This document shows positions 52,893-62,900 of a stretch of 64,000 nucleotides of DNA, in pieces. Made by a program: the position numbers and the translations under genes. Position 1 is the stretch's first letter, and the number at the start of each line of letters is the position of its first letter. Under the pieces are notes generated by a model that did not search any database, had not been told where the DNA came from, and saw only the letters and a list, made by a program, of their open reading frames with translations. This DNA is from JAJDIA01 sp031555735 (GTDB lineage: Bacteria; Bacteroidota; Bacteroidia; Bacteroidales; Tannerellaceae), in the NCBI GenBank assembly GCA_031555735.1, contig JAVBUE010000003.1:9033-73032 (forward strand), in the 5' to 3' direction.

Positions 52893-53330
52893 TTACTTCT
52901 TCGACACACCGATCGCGATCATGCGGTCGAAGGCGAAGCGGCCGGGACCGGTGGCATACATCAGGATGAATACAACCAGGTAGATGAAGGCCAGTTCTTT
53001 GGTAGCGAACGGATCCTGGGCGTGGATCACGAAGAAAGCCATGCCCATGGTGAAGATCATCGGGATCAGCGCCAGGCGGTAGAGGGTACCGGTAAGGAAG
53101 CCGACCGAACAGATCACTTCGGCAAAGATGGCAAGCCCGAGGGATGTCTGGCTGCCTACGCCGAGCGGATCGGGGAAGGCGCTCTTATAGGCGTCGAAAG
53201 CCGCCCATTTCTGGAGCCCGTGGATGAGGAACAATATGCCGAACAGCAGCCGCAGTCCCAGCAGGAACCACGAGGTGGGTTTGTTTTCCGCTTTCATCGG
53301 AAACAAAAACCGTAAAATGGATGCAATCAT
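52893..53330 (-). CDS. DoxX family membrane protein
   Basis: A 145-residue inner-membrane protein with four hydrophobic helices, starting MIASILRFLFPMKAENKPTS. LLGLRLLFGILFLIHGLQKW and SLGLAIFAEVICSVGFLTG are characteristic DoxX segments. The family is linked to redox or thiol stress in some bacteria and to quinol oxidases in archaea, but this member's role is unknown. Single gene, ended by the terminator at 52833-52872. Confidence 0.85.
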   Translation of the reverse strand: MIASILRFLFPMKAENKPTSWFLLGLRLLFGILFLIHGLQKWAAFDAYKSAFPDPLGVGSQTSLGLAIFAEVICSVGFLTGTLYRLALIPMIFTMGMAFFVIHAQDPFATKELAFIYLVVFILMYATGPGRFAFDRMIAIGVSKK

Positions 53331-53387
53331 AATTTCTTAATTTTAATAATTAAACAAGCCACCGCTGTAAAAAGTTCTTACCGGCGG

Positions 53388-53582
53388 GTGTGGTGTGCAA
53401 ATCTCACTGATAAACAGTGGCAAGTTATAAAAAATAGAGTGGAAACCAAAGAAAGAAAGCGAAAACAGTCCTTGCGAGCGATGATAAACGCTCTGATGTA
53501 CCTAACAACGACCGGCTGCCAGTGTCGCATGCTCCCCAAAGAGGTCGCCCTGATGAATCGGCAAATAACCTTCTGTCAGTAA
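53388..53582 (+). pseudogene. IS5-family transposase, N-terminal remnant (left copy)
   Basis: Residues NLTDKQWQVIKNRVETKE, then RKRKQSLRAMINALMYLTTTG and CQCRMLPKE match the start of IS5-type transposases (usual form LTDxQW..I....GCQWRMLP). It ends after 64 residues in unrelated sequence, with no catalytic domain. A second, shorter copy in the same orientation is at 56381, so these remnants bracket the 53.6-56.3 kb genes. Confidence 0.75.
53404..53477 (+). repeat. Direct repeat, left copy (pair with 56381-56455)
   Basis: About 74 bp match 56381-56455 with a one-base insertion and two substitutions. Both copies are followed further on by GCAAAT-ACCTTCTGTCAG (53561-53579 and 56474-56492), so they derive from one insertion sequence. 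Confidence 0.8.
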
Positions 53583-53624
53583 ATGACCTATACCATGCGG
53601 ATACTATTGCATGATATAGGTCAT
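53583..53624. terminator. Hairpin after the beta-barrel gene
   Basis: Arms 53583-53598 and 53609-53624 (ATGACCTATACCATGC and its complement, one mismatch) with a 10-nt loop, 34 bp past the stop codon of the minus-strand gene. No strong U-tract. Confidence 0.5.
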
Positions 53625-53657
53625 CTTACAGAATGCATATAGGGCGTAATTTGCTTC

Positions 53658-54269
53658 TTAGAATTTATATCCAATAGAAAGACTTAGGGTGTGATAATTT
53701 GCATTTATTCCATCATTACTCGACTCTTCTCCTAAAGACAAATCATAACCGGCCTGTATTACCCACCGTTTATTTATTTCAATTCCAACAAGAGCCGATA
53801 CCCCCCAGTCAAATGCATTAGGGTCTTGCAATCCGTACTTGCCAGTGTCTTTAAAAGAACCTCCCTCCCACTTGTCTTTTATACTGATGGCGGCGTATGG
53901 CCCGGCAGCAAAAAACAACGACACTTCATCGCTGAGTGGACAATAAAAATTCACCATAACCGGTAGTTGAAGAAAATTGCGATTCAACTCATATACATTG
54001 CTAACTTCATACGGGCTGTTATCCTCTGAAAATATCCCCAGACTGTAACCACGATTAGCATAATACAGACCTGATTTTAAAGAGAGTCTGTCTATATGTA
54101 ACATGTATTCAACACTTACCCCGGCTTTGACTCCTGCTGTCCAGTTTTTGTCCCCAACACCATTGTATTTTACGGATGTTAATCCAATTTCTGGTGTTAC
54201 ATGCCACTGTGCATGGCTTTTAACGCTGAAAGCGCAAATTAGTAACAAATAAAAAATCATCTTCTTCAT
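53658..54269 (-). CDS. Outer-membrane beta-barrel protein (porin-family, PorT-like)
   Basis: A 203-residue exported protein; start at 54269 gives signal peptide MKKMIFYLLLICAFSVKSHA. The remainder is eight or so beta strands with typical turns (KSGLYYANRGYSLG, LQLPVMVNFYCPLSDEVSLF, GIEINKRWVIQAGYDLSLG) and a final strand YHTLSLSIGYKF ending in Phe. It is a member of the OMP_b-brl_2/PorT-like group; function not predictable. It has a low GC content and lies within the segment bracketed by transposase remnants. Confidence 0.8.
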   Translation of the reverse strand: MKKMIFYLLLICAFSVKSHAQWHVTPEIGLTSVKYNGVGDKNWTAGVKAGVSVEYMLHIDRLSLKSGLYYANRGYSLGIFSEDNSPYEVSNVYELNRNFLQLPVMVNFYCPLSDEVSLFFAAGPYAAISIKDKWEGGSFKDTGKYGLQDPNAFDWGVSALVGIEINKRWVIQAGYDLSLGEESSNDGINANYHTLSLSIGYKF

Positions 54270-54657
54270 AAGCTGTTCTGTATTATTAGTCAATATAATG
54301 TCTTTCTCAAGATTGAATAATTTTCTAAGAATGTTTTTAATAACTGGAGCTCAACATAATGTGTCTTTAAAATCTGTTTATATAGTAACCCAAAAATGCT
54401 ATCAGATCAAGGAGCATCCGAATTTCTGATATGCTGATCTTTTTTAGGTGTACAAAAACGTTACAAATCTATTAAGCATTGTGGAGTGGGAAAAGGGATA
54501 TAGTCTGCAATATGGAACTTTCCCTCCTGTATGGAGTATTGAGTTGGGTGCAACTAAAAGATATACAGCATAATACAGGGGTCATGCCGTGTTGTGGTAT
54601 ATAGAAGATTTATAGTAATAGATGGATGCTGATTTAGCCTCATTCAGGGTGTTAAAG
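54270..54657. other. AT-rich spacer between beta-barrel and TPR genes
   Basis: No gene. A hairpin of two 5-bp stems separated by a bulge (54404-54417 with 54431-54440) is followed by a T-run at 54440-54445 in the plus direction, but no plus-strand gene ends here. No -7 box was found for the beta-barrel gene. Confidence 0.35.
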
Positions 54658-56328
54658 TCATTTCAGCACAGAATCAAGGTACTCTGCAATATTACCATGC
54701 CCAGGAAAACCGATTTTCTTACGAACTCCCGATTTCTTGACCTGAATGGTGTTAAAGCGTTGCTTCAGTACAATTGAGATTTCGGTATTATCTAGCCCGG
54801 CATAGGATAAGCAGCATATTCGAATTTCATCTTCTTCAAGTTCTGGAAACTTCCGGCGAAGACGATCGACAAAACCTTCGTTTAGTTTATTCATAGACTC
54901 ATACAATTTGCCCCAGTCAAGCCCTTCTTTCTGCCCATAAACTACTTCATTAAATTTGTGGACTACACTTTTTTCACGCTCTATTTCATTGGCTCTGAAA
55001 AGATCTTCTAACAAGATGGCTTTTGATAGCACATGGAAACGATCAAATAATATATTTTTGAAAGTGACCTTTGTTTCCTCTTTCTGTTTCTTCGCCATGT
55101 TCTGTAGCTGATGTATCTTTTGGGTAGCTTCATAGACTGCTTCCCTTTTTTTTACTTTAACTTGATAGTACAAAAATGATAAAACACCAATTACTAATAA
55201 AGATAAAAGAAAAGCAAGCAATATATATTGTTTAGCAATCGTCTGCCGATGAACTTCATTTTGAATTTGTTCAATCTGATATTTTTCCCCAACATCCAAC
55301 ACAAGAGTCTTTTTCTTACCCATTTCTGTTTCTACCAGATATTTTGTATACATTTTATGATATTCTAATGCTTGTTTATAATTCCTGTTTTTTTCTTCCA
55401 GTTTTGAAATTAAACGGTAAACAGATGCTTGAATAGCATTATCCGGATATTCTTCAAGAGCCTGAACGGCCATATTTATATAGTATTGTGTGGAATCACT
55501 CAGGTTTTTCTTGTCATATGTATTTGCCAGATTGTAATAATACTTTGCGAGGCGCTCTGAGCGGGTATCAAGGGAAATTGAATAACGAAAATTCTCAATG
55601 GCTTTATCGTACTCTGCATTCCGCAAACTGGAAATACCCATATTTTGCCGAGTAACGGCCATCCGCGCAGAGTCATTGTGTAATCCAGCAATAGTTAGTG
55701 CTTGATTGAAATAATAAAAAGCGCTGTCTTTTTGTGATATTTCATCAAAACAATCAGCAATAGCAGTCAACGAAGACGCCTCATTCTTGTATTTTCCTGC
55801 TCGATGGAAATGCCAATATGCCTTCTTGTAATAAGGAACAGCTTCTTTCTGAAGATACTGTGAATAATACAAATCAGCTATACCGAATTGAATAAGTCCC
55901 TTCAGATTCTCAGGAATAGATTGGGGAGCAAGCGACTCAGCTTCCAGATAATTGTTCATTGCATCCGTATAATTATCGCGTACTTTCAGCACACGTCCAC
56001 AGTAGCAGGCGGCGATGGTTGCTTTTCCCATATCCTTACGTTGTAGATAGTAGTTTTTTACTTGAAATATCAAAGTGTCGCAAGCGATATCCTTGTAAGC
56101 CTTATCTTTAGCTTGTATGTGCAAAAGGAGATATTCATTATACATGGAGGGCGAAAGCTTATTAGGAGAAGGGATATGCTCCAATAAAGCACATGCACTA
56201 TCCGGGTGCTCTTCGAGAAGCTCTTTTGCCTGCTTAAAGGTAAGTTCTGTCTCTTTCGTCTTCGGCATACAAGATGTGAAAAAAAATAAAATGCTGATGA
56301 TGAGCAGTGTATATGTGTAATGGCGCAT
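54658..56328 (-). CDS. TPR lipoprotein-type membrane regulator with LuxR-like HTH
   Basis: A 556-residue protein: N-terminal signal with SC at residues 19-20 (FFFTSC), tetratricopeptide repeats over about residues 30-330 (for example SALTAIADCFDEISQKDSAF-like units, AEYDKAIENFRYSISLD, YYNLANTYDKKNLSDSTQYY), one membrane helix near 365-388 (YILLAFLLSLLVIGVLSFLYY), a coiled-coil and a C-terminal helix-turn-helix (LEEDEIRICCLSYAGLDNTE, VLKQRFNTIQVKKSGVRKKIG). This is a Bacteroidetes-specific regulator type that senses in the periplasm and binds DNA at the inner membrane. Its target is unknown; the beta-barrel gene downstream is a candidate. Confidence 0.82.
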   Translation of the reverse strand: MRHYTYTLLIISILFFFTSCMPKTKETELTFKQAKELLEEHPDSACALLEHIPSPNKLSPSMYNEYLLLHIQAKDKAYKDIACDTLIFQVKNYYLQRKDMGKATIAACYCGRVLKVRDNYTDAMNNYLEAESLAPQSIPENLKGLIQFGIADLYYSQYLQKEAVPYYKKAYWHFHRAGKYKNEASSLTAIADCFDEISQKDSAFYYFNQALTIAGLHNDSARMAVTRQNMGISSLRNAEYDKAIENFRYSISLDTRSERLAKYYYNLANTYDKKNLSDSTQYYINMAVQALEEYPDNAIQASVYRLISKLEEKNRNYKQALEYHKMYTKYLVETEMGKKKTLVLDVGEKYQIEQIQNEVHRQTIAKQYILLAFLLSLLVIGVLSFLYYQVKVKKREAVYEATQKIHQLQNMAKKQKEETKVTFKNILFDRFHVLSKAILLEDLFRANEIEREKSVVHKFNEVVYGQKEGLDWGKLYESMNKLNEGFVDRLRRKFPELEEDEIRICCLSYAGLDNTEISIVLKQRFNTIQVKKSGVRKKIGFPGHGNIAEYLDSVLK

Positions 56329-56358
56329 GTTGTTCCGGTTTTAAAATGTAAGATACAT

Positions 56359-56366
56359 CAAAGATA
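56359..56366 (-). promoter_or_regulatory. -7 box of the TPR-LuxR gene
   Basis: TATCTTTG on the minus strand, 31 bp upstream of the start codon, immediately beside the right transposase remnant. Confidence 0.6.
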
Positions 56367-56380
56367 AGAGATGTACTATT

Positions 56381-56492
56381 TCACTGATAAACAGTGGCAA
56401 GTTATAAAAAAATAGAGTGAAAACCAAAGAAAGAAAGCGAAAACAGTCCTTACGAATATGCGGAAGCCCTGCTGCAAATCACCTTCTGTCAG
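56381..56492 (+). pseudogene. IS5-family transposase remnant (right copy)
   Basis: Its first 75 bp nearly duplicate 53404-53477 (FTDKQW.. start), but an extra A shifts the frame to a stop, so it is dead. It ends with GCAAATCACCTTCTGTCAG, as the left copy does. Same orientation as the left copy. Confidence 0.7.
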
Positions 56493-56570
56493 ATCATGCT
56501 TAAGAGAATCAGAAAATAAATCCAAAACAGCTTCTAAGATAAAGATGAAAACGAAGTAGAATAATTTTTC

Positions 56571-56578
56571 TACTTTTG
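56571..56578 (+). promoter_or_regulatory. -7 box of the AraC-type gene
   Basis: TACTTTTG matches TAnnTTTG, 28 bp before the ATG at 56606. Confidence 0.6.
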
Positions 56579-56605
56579 CAGGGTACACAATTCTCATGGG
56601 ATGTT

Positions 56606-57811
56606 ATGAAAGAACTGCTCTACCTGCAAATGTCCATGTCGATAGCCATCACGCTGGTGGGCTGCCTGTTCCTGTCACTGAAATCGGACGGTGTGCGGTC
56701 GCGCCGGATACTGGCCTGGATCATGGGGATATGGACCGTCAATTTCGTGGTGCGCCTGGCCGGCCCGTTTCTCCATATCTATCCCCTTGCGGAGGAAGTC
56801 TATTGGTCGCCGCTGTTTATGGTCGTCGGCCCGTTTATCGCCCTGCTGCTCTTGTGGTATGTGATCGAAGTGGTGCGCCCGGGGTGGATCAACGGACGGA
56901 GGGGTTGCCTGATCGCGTTGCCCTGGCTGGTTCTCTCAGCGCTTTATCCCCTGGTTCTCTGGCTGCTGGATGAGCCGTACGTGAAGCTGACGGACTTCGA
57001 CGACCTGCTCGCACATATCACGGAGTTTAATGTATGGTACCGTTTCATCCTTTTTGTGATGAACTATGTATATATCTACTGGATGAACCGCTTTGCCCTC
57101 CGCTATCGCAGCTATTACGATAAATGGTGTGCCGACAACTACGCCTCCACCGAACTTATGGATATCTCCTGGGTACGCTACCTCGCCGGAGGATTGCTGG
57201 TGACGACCATCCTGTACAGTTGCCTGCTGTTTAATCTCGGGATGGGTGTATGGGTGATCCACCAGGTATGCATACAGTTTGTCCTGCTCACTGCTTTCTA
57301 CTTTGGCCTTTACCACCGCAACCCGTATGCGGAAGCCTTCTTCGAACAGACCATGGACGAAGAAGAGGCGGTTCATCAGTATGAAGCGAAACGGGATAAG
57401 CATCCGAAGGAGGAACTGACATTCGCCGACTATCTGCCGGGGTATGTCCGGCAGGTCGAACAGTGGATGCGGGAGGATGAGCCGTACCTGAAAAGCGACT
57501 TCAAACTGCTGGATGTGGGCGAAGTGATCCCGCTGAACCGCAGTTACCTGTCGCGTATCTTCAACGAAGGCTTCAACCAGTCGTTCTGCCAGTTGGTTCA
57601 GCAATACCGGATCGAGAAAGCGCGCACGATGCTCCTCACCCGGCAGGAGCTGAGCATCAAAGAGATCGTGTTCGACTGCGGTTTCTCGTCCATCTCGGCT
57701 TTCCACACCACATTCCGGGAAAAAACCGGCATGACCCCCGGGCAATACCGCCAGCAGGGACAGGCCACGGATCCGCTCCCCACACAAAAAGAACTGCGGC
57801 AAAGGGGGTGA
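56606..57811 (+). CDS. Membrane-bound AraC family regulator (7-TM + HTH)
   Basis: A 401-residue protein with seven hydrophobic helices (residues about 1-245), a linker, and a C-terminal AraC/XylS DNA-binding domain: LDVGEVIPLNRSYLSRIFNE and LSIKEIVFDCGFSSISAFHT are the two helix-turn-helix motifs, followed by FREKTGMTPGQYRQQ. The start at 56606 is chosen because earlier in-frame starts fall in the promoter. Such 7-TM AraC proteins are common in Bacteroidetes; their signals are mostly unknown. It is convergent with the SusCD operon 57 bp away and might regulate it, but position alone does not show this. Confidence 0.88.
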   Translation: MKELLYLQMSMSIAITLVGCLFLSLKSDGVRSRRILAWIMGIWTVNFVVRLAGPFLHIYPLAEEVYWSPLFMVVGPFIALLLLWYVIEVVRPGWINGRRGCLIALPWLVLSALYPLVLWLLDEPYVKLTDFDDLLAHITEFNVWYRFILFVMNYVYIYWMNRFALRYRSYYDKWCADNYASTELMDISWVRYLAGGLLVTTILYSCLLFNLGMGVWVIHQVCIQFVLLTAFYFGLYHRNPYAEAFFEQTMDEEEAVHQYEAKRDKHPKEELTFADYLPGYVRQVEQWMREDEPYLKSDFKLLDVGEVIPLNRSYLSRIFNEGFNQSFCQLVQQYRIEKARTMLLTRQELSIKEIVFDCGFSSISAFHTTFREKTGMTPGQYRQQGQATDPLPTQKELRQRG

Positions 57812-57868
57812 TGCCTATGCCGCAGTTCAGATTACATGTCAGTATGCCGGTAATCGGGATGATCCCGA

Positions 57869-58378
57869 TCAGTCACCACTCCATCCCGTATAACGGTAGC
57901 CTGTAACCGTATAGGTTTTGCCCGGGAAGAGTGAATTGGTAAAAGTGAACGATATGGCGTCACTCTTGCCTCCCGAAGGGGGTGTGGCGCCGTTTAGTAC
58001 CAGTTTACCGTTGGCAACGGAGAAGGTGGTGGTGGAGGTCACCACATTACCAGCCAGGTTTTCAATGTCTGTGCCGGCAAATGACAATCCATTCAGATCA
58101 CAATTGATCTTTCCGTTGATACCAAAAGCGGCGGTAGGGCTTTGGGCGTAGCTTCCGATACGCAGCCAGCATTGTGTCTTGGAATTGTCGGTCGTATTGG
58201 CTAAGTACGCATAATTCTTTCCTAAGCTGGTACCGGCTTCGTCGGTAATCGTGACGCTGTACATTCCACCCAACGGATGAATGGATGAGTATTCGATATC
58301 GTAATCGCCGTATGTTTCACAGGCGGTACATCCAAATACGGTTACGAGGATATACAGAATATATTTTAACTGTTTCAT
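57869..58378 (-). CDS. Lipid-binding-type lipoprotein of the SusCD operon
   Basis: A 169-residue lipoprotein (lipobox FGCTAC, Cys20, then ETYGDYDIEY). The GMYSVTITDEAGTSLG start and beta-rich body resemble the Lipid_bd family (PF12888) often found as third gene after SusC/SusD_2 pairs. It probably sits on the outer leaflet of the outer membrane as an accessory ligand-binding protein. The ligand is unknown. It follows the SusD gene by 31 bp and is the last gene of the operon. Confidence 0.72.
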   Translation of the reverse strand: MKQLKYILYILVTVFGCTACETYGDYDIEYSSIHPLGGMYSVTITDEAGTSLGKNYAYLANTTDNSKTQCWLRIGSYAQSPTAAFGINGKINCDLNGLSFAGTDIENLAGNVVTSTTTFSVANGKLVLNGATPPSGGKSDAISFTFTNSLFPGKTYTVTGYRYTGWSGD

Positions 58379-58409
58379 ATAGTTGTCAATTTGTCGTTAA
58401 TAATCATCC

Positions 58410-59975
58410 TTATTTACCGGCGGCTACTTGCCACCACAGAGGTATCTGGACCGGAGTGACATCCGGCGCATTCTCATTATAGAGGGAAGAGGCATCGGGC
58501 ACCAATAAGTGGCGCGGGAAGTCCATGGGTTGCAAGACGGTAGTGCCGGGGGCTACAAGCGTACCCAACACATATCCCGGAGCCAGCCCCTGTTCGGGAT
58601 GCCGGTTGCTCACGCGTACTTTCTCGGCGGTGCTGATAGCCGGAATGCCTGTGCGGTTGCGGTCGAATGCGCCATCCCAACTGTTTGCCTTTCCGTACGA
58701 CACCCATTTCTGCGTCATGATACATTTCAGCATGGTATCCAGCGAAGAAGCATCAAATTTGTACGGGCCTTCCAGGAAGGAGGTGGCATCCATATTCCAA
58801 CGGCCAAAGGCGCGGGTAACGCCGATGTCGTATCGCTCCTTCGCTTTGGCAGCATCACCCAGACGGGCGTAGGCTTCCGCTTCCATAAAGGCCACTTCCG
58901 CACTGTTCATCAGGTAAACAGGATCTGAATACGCTTGCATATAACGGGATGATTCGATCAGCAGCACGCCATCTTCTTCTTCATTACTGGACGCAATGGG
59001 TTTCGTTCCCTGAGGCAGTCCTTCATACATCTGTCGCAAGGTGAGGGTGGAGCCTTTGTCTATCAAATCCTGGGCGGCCGTGGTCACTTCGTAAAACTTG
59101 GTGATGCGGGGGTCGTTGTTGGCCAACAGGAACTCGATCATGGTATGGCTGGCGCGTAGGTTTTCCCGCGTATTCAACTGGCGGATGTTTTGTTCATAAA
59201 AGGGATTTCCTTTGTCGGCCGCATCTTCGAATTGCGTAAAGACGCAATCGCTTTCCAGCAGTCCGCCGGCGTTCAACAAGGCGGTGATCGCACTCTTATT
59301 GGCCTCGAAATCACGCATCAGGATTTTGAGTTTCAATGTTTTGGCAAAGGCTACCCATTTGTTGATATCGCCCTGGAAATAGTAGTCGAGATTCCCAATC
59401 ACAGGGTTGGTATTGGCCTTTGCGTCTGTTTCTTTGGCGATGGCTTCATCCAACATGGCCAGGATACCCGGATACACTACTGTTTTGCTGTTGTCATATT
59501 TGGGTTTGGGGAATTCGGCATTCAAGGCTTCCGTAAAGGGGATGTCTCCGTACAGATCCGTCAGGATATGATAGTTGTAAGCCGTGAGCACCTTGCATAG
59601 CAGCCAGTAGTTCCACGCGCCTTCCTTTTCCGCGAGGGCGAGGGCGATTTTCAGGTCCTGTAGCGTATTGGCATAGGCATTTCTCCAGATATCCTGAAAA
59701 TCGGTTGACGACACCTGGTAGTTCGTAGTCGTATTATACTGGTTGGTCGTGTTCCCCTGGGTGACGAACTGGCACCATAAATCGCCAAACAGTTGGGCCT
59801 GATAGCCCAGCCTGGCTATGGTGGTGGCAGCGGCTGAAGGGTAGAGGGTGGCAAGCGTACCTTCCGTGACATAGTTCGGATCCTGGTTGATATCCAGATA
59901 GTCGCTGCAGGAAATAACCGAAGTACCCGTCATCACGATCAACATTCCTGTAAGTATGTAATTTTTCTTTTTCAT
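58410..59975 (-). CDS. SusD/RagB-type nutrient-binding lipoprotein
   Basis: A 521-residue surface lipoprotein (lipobox VISC, Cys23). It begins SDYLDINQDPNYVTEGTLAT and has the SusD_2-type TPR scaffold (LKIALALAEKEGAWNYWLL, AYNYHILTDLYGDIPFTEAL, ADVAFMEAEAYARLGD-like helix). SusD proteins form the lid over the SusC barrel and capture ligand. The SusD_2 branch is frequently found in systems without polysaccharide-degrading enzymes. It lies 22 bp after the SusC gene. Ligand unknown. Confidence 0.93.
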   Translation of the reverse strand: MKKKNYILTGMLIVMTGTSVISCSDYLDINQDPNYVTEGTLATLYPSAAATTIARLGYQAQLFGDLWCQFVTQGNTTNQYNTTTNYQVSSTDFQDIWRNAYANTLQDLKIALALAEKEGAWNYWLLCKVLTAYNYHILTDLYGDIPFTEALNAEFPKPKYDNSKTVVYPGILAMLDEAIAKETDAKANTNPVIGNLDYYFQGDINKWVAFAKTLKLKILMRDFEANKSAITALLNAGGLLESDCVFTQFEDAADKGNPFYEQNIRQLNTRENLRASHTMIEFLLANNDPRITKFYEVTTAAQDLIDKGSTLTLRQMYEGLPQGTKPIASSNEEEDGVLLIESSRYMQAYSDPVYLMNSAEVAFMEAEAYARLGDAAKAKERYDIGVTRAFGRWNMDATSFLEGPYKFDASSLDTMLKCIMTQKWVSYGKANSWDGAFDRNRTGIPAISTAEKVRVSNRHPEQGLAPGYVLGTLVAPGTTVLQPMDFPRHLLVPDASSLYNENAPDVTPVQIPLWWQVAAGK

Positions 59976-59997
59976 CTTTCACGCTTTTTGAATGTGA

Positions 59998-62900
59998 TTA
60001 AAATTCAATTTTTACAGATGCACCGAAGCTTCGGCTTGAGCTATAGCTTGTTGTTTCACCAAGTTCGGAAAGCAGGTCGTTACCCAGGTTGGATACTTCC
60101 GGGTCGATGTAGTTGTTTTCTTTCGGGGTGAACAGGAAGAGGTTGCGTCCGATCAGGCTCAGGCTCAGGCTGCTCAGGGGTGTCCGGGCAATGTATTTCT
60201 TCGGAACCATATACGAAAGGGATATTTCGCGGATTTTGAAGAAATCCTTTGGGATCACAAATTCATTCCGTATGAAGGGGTTATACGAATAATTACCCAG
60301 CACATAATTCATCTGGTCCGTGCGTACGGGGATGTTATTATCCACGTATTGGCCATCGACGATCTTCACGGAATTGGGATAGATGAAGGAGTTTCGTTCG
60401 TTGAACACCGTTTGCGTGGAGTTCCCGTTGAAGTGGGTGATATACGATGTGTTGGACACCATCCATCCGCCTTTGCGCCAGTCGGCCACCACATTGAGGC
60501 GGAAATCTTTATACCTGACAGAGGTGGTGAAGCCCATGACAAAGTCAGGTTGGGTACCGCCGATCACATCTTTCTTATTACTGTCCGTGGTGGGGAACCC
60601 GTTGTTGTTCACGATAATATCACCGAAATACGGACTATTTTTATCTTCCACCCTGGCGACGGCAGGTACTTGGAGGACACCGATTTTATCCCCTTTATTC
60701 ATGACCAATTCCACCTGGCGCCAAGTGGTAAATACATACGTGTCGAGCTTATCCCATAGTTCTTTTACCTCGCTCCAGTTCTTGTAGAAGGTACCGCCTA
60801 TTTCCCATTCCCAGTTGTCGGAGCGGACAGGCGTAAGCTGCAGGGATAATTCGACCCCCTGGTTTTCCAGCTTGCCTACGTTACGGGTTTCCTCTGTATA
60901 TCCGGTTTCCGGGGGAAGGATGGCGCTGATGATCTGGTCGGTCGTCTGTTTATTGTAATAGGCGGCATCCAGTGAGATCCGATTCCTGAGGAAATTGGCG
61001 GAAAGGCCGAATTCATATTCGGTAGTCATTTCAGGCGACAGGGTCTTGCTGGGCAGCAGGTTATCTTCGGTCAGACCGGATACGCCTCCGATGGGCAGCC
61101 GGGTGTAGCCTTCATCCACGGGGCGGTAGGTGGTACCCGTGCGATACACTCCGGCATCGTTACCCGTCTGGCCAACCGCTGCGCGCAATTTCAGGAAATC
61201 CACATGGGATGCTTTCAGGTCGGGGAACAATTCACTCAGGATAACCGATGCATTGATCCCTCCATAGAAATAGCTGTTCTGGTCGATCGGCAAGGTGGAC
61301 GACCAGTCGTTACGCGCCGACAGGTTCAGGAAGAGGTAATTCCTGAAACCAAGTTCAGCCTGGGCGAAGAGCCCGATCAGGCGGCGGTTCTCATCGTATT
61401 GGGTAGTCACGGCGGCTGATGTCGTATTCTGTACGTTATACCAGTCGGGGATATCCAACCCTTGCACGTTTGAAGTTAAATAGCTATTCCCCCGTTGGTT
61501 CAGGTTCCAACCGGCCATACCGCCAAGCGTAAAATCGCCCACCGTATAATCGGCCGTCAGGAATGCCATGGCATCAATCTGGCTGAATGACTGCCGGCCT
61601 CTCCTATAGTTACCCAATTGCGGAGTGGCTCCTCCCAGATCGCTGTATGATCCCGGGGTAAAACTTGTTTTGGCCGAAACGGCATCCTGTCGGGAGTTGA
61701 TAAAGTCGCCTCCCAATCGGCCGGTCGCTTTCAATCCCGGCATGATATCATAGCCCAGTTCCACCTTCCCATACACACGGTCGTCCTGGTAGAGGTAATA
61801 ATTGTTGTCGATCATCCAATAGGGATTGGTCGCATAATAGGTGTAATAGTTATCCAGGTTGTAACGCGGGTCATTATAATCTTTCATCTCCTTGAAACTT
61901 ACATCGACGGCATGCTGGAGGAGTTCCATCTCCATCTGGTCGGTACGGCGGACGTCTTTGCGGACATAGTTTACCGACATGTCGAAAGAGATCTTTTGGT
62001 ATTTGGCGTTGCCACGGAGGGAGAAGGAATTCAGGGACGTTTTATCCCCGTCGTTGGGCAAAATCCCCGTCGAAGAGCGGTTGGCGTACGATCCGTAAAG
62101 GCCGAACTGCTCCGTCCCGAAACGGACGGATACCACATTGTTCATCTCGGTGCCCGTCTGATAGAAATCACGGATGTTATCTTTTACATACGAAAACGGT
62201 TTTTTCATGACGGGATCCAATTGCGTGGAGCCCCATTCACGTATCTGGCCGTCGAGGCGGGGACCCCACGAACCATTCTCGGCACGGTCCCAGGTGCCCC
62301 AGCCTTGTCCGAAGAGATCCTGGGTCTGCATCGTGCGCAACACATTGGAAGCGAAGAAGGCTCCGTCGTAGCTGATGGTCAGCTTTTCCGCTTTGGCGCG
62401 TTTGGTGGTGACCATGATTACCCCGTTGGACGCGCGCGATCCGTATAACGCGGTGGCAGAGGCTCCCTTCAGTACGGTGACCGATTCTACATCGTCCGGG
62501 TTGATGTCGTTTGCGCTGTTACCAAAGTCGGCATAGTTACCTGTCGAGGAATAACTGTCGCTCGCGCGTTCATTATTAATAGGTACACCGTCCACAATAT
62601 ACAACGGCTGGTTGGCGTTCAACGACGAAATACCACGGATGAGTACTTTCTGGGAGGATCCGGCAGGTCCGGCGCTGGAAATATTGACACCGGCTACTTT
62701 GCCTGTCAGCCCTTCCATCATGGAGCCGGATTTGGCGGATATCAGATCATCCGATTTGACGGTCGTCGCTGCGTACCCCAGCGTTTTTTCATCTTTCGCC
62801 ATCCCGAGGGCAACAATAACCACTTCGCCCAGGGCTTTTACATCTGGTTCCAGTACAATCCGCATGGTTGGTGTAATGGGCATCTCTTTCACACGCATAC

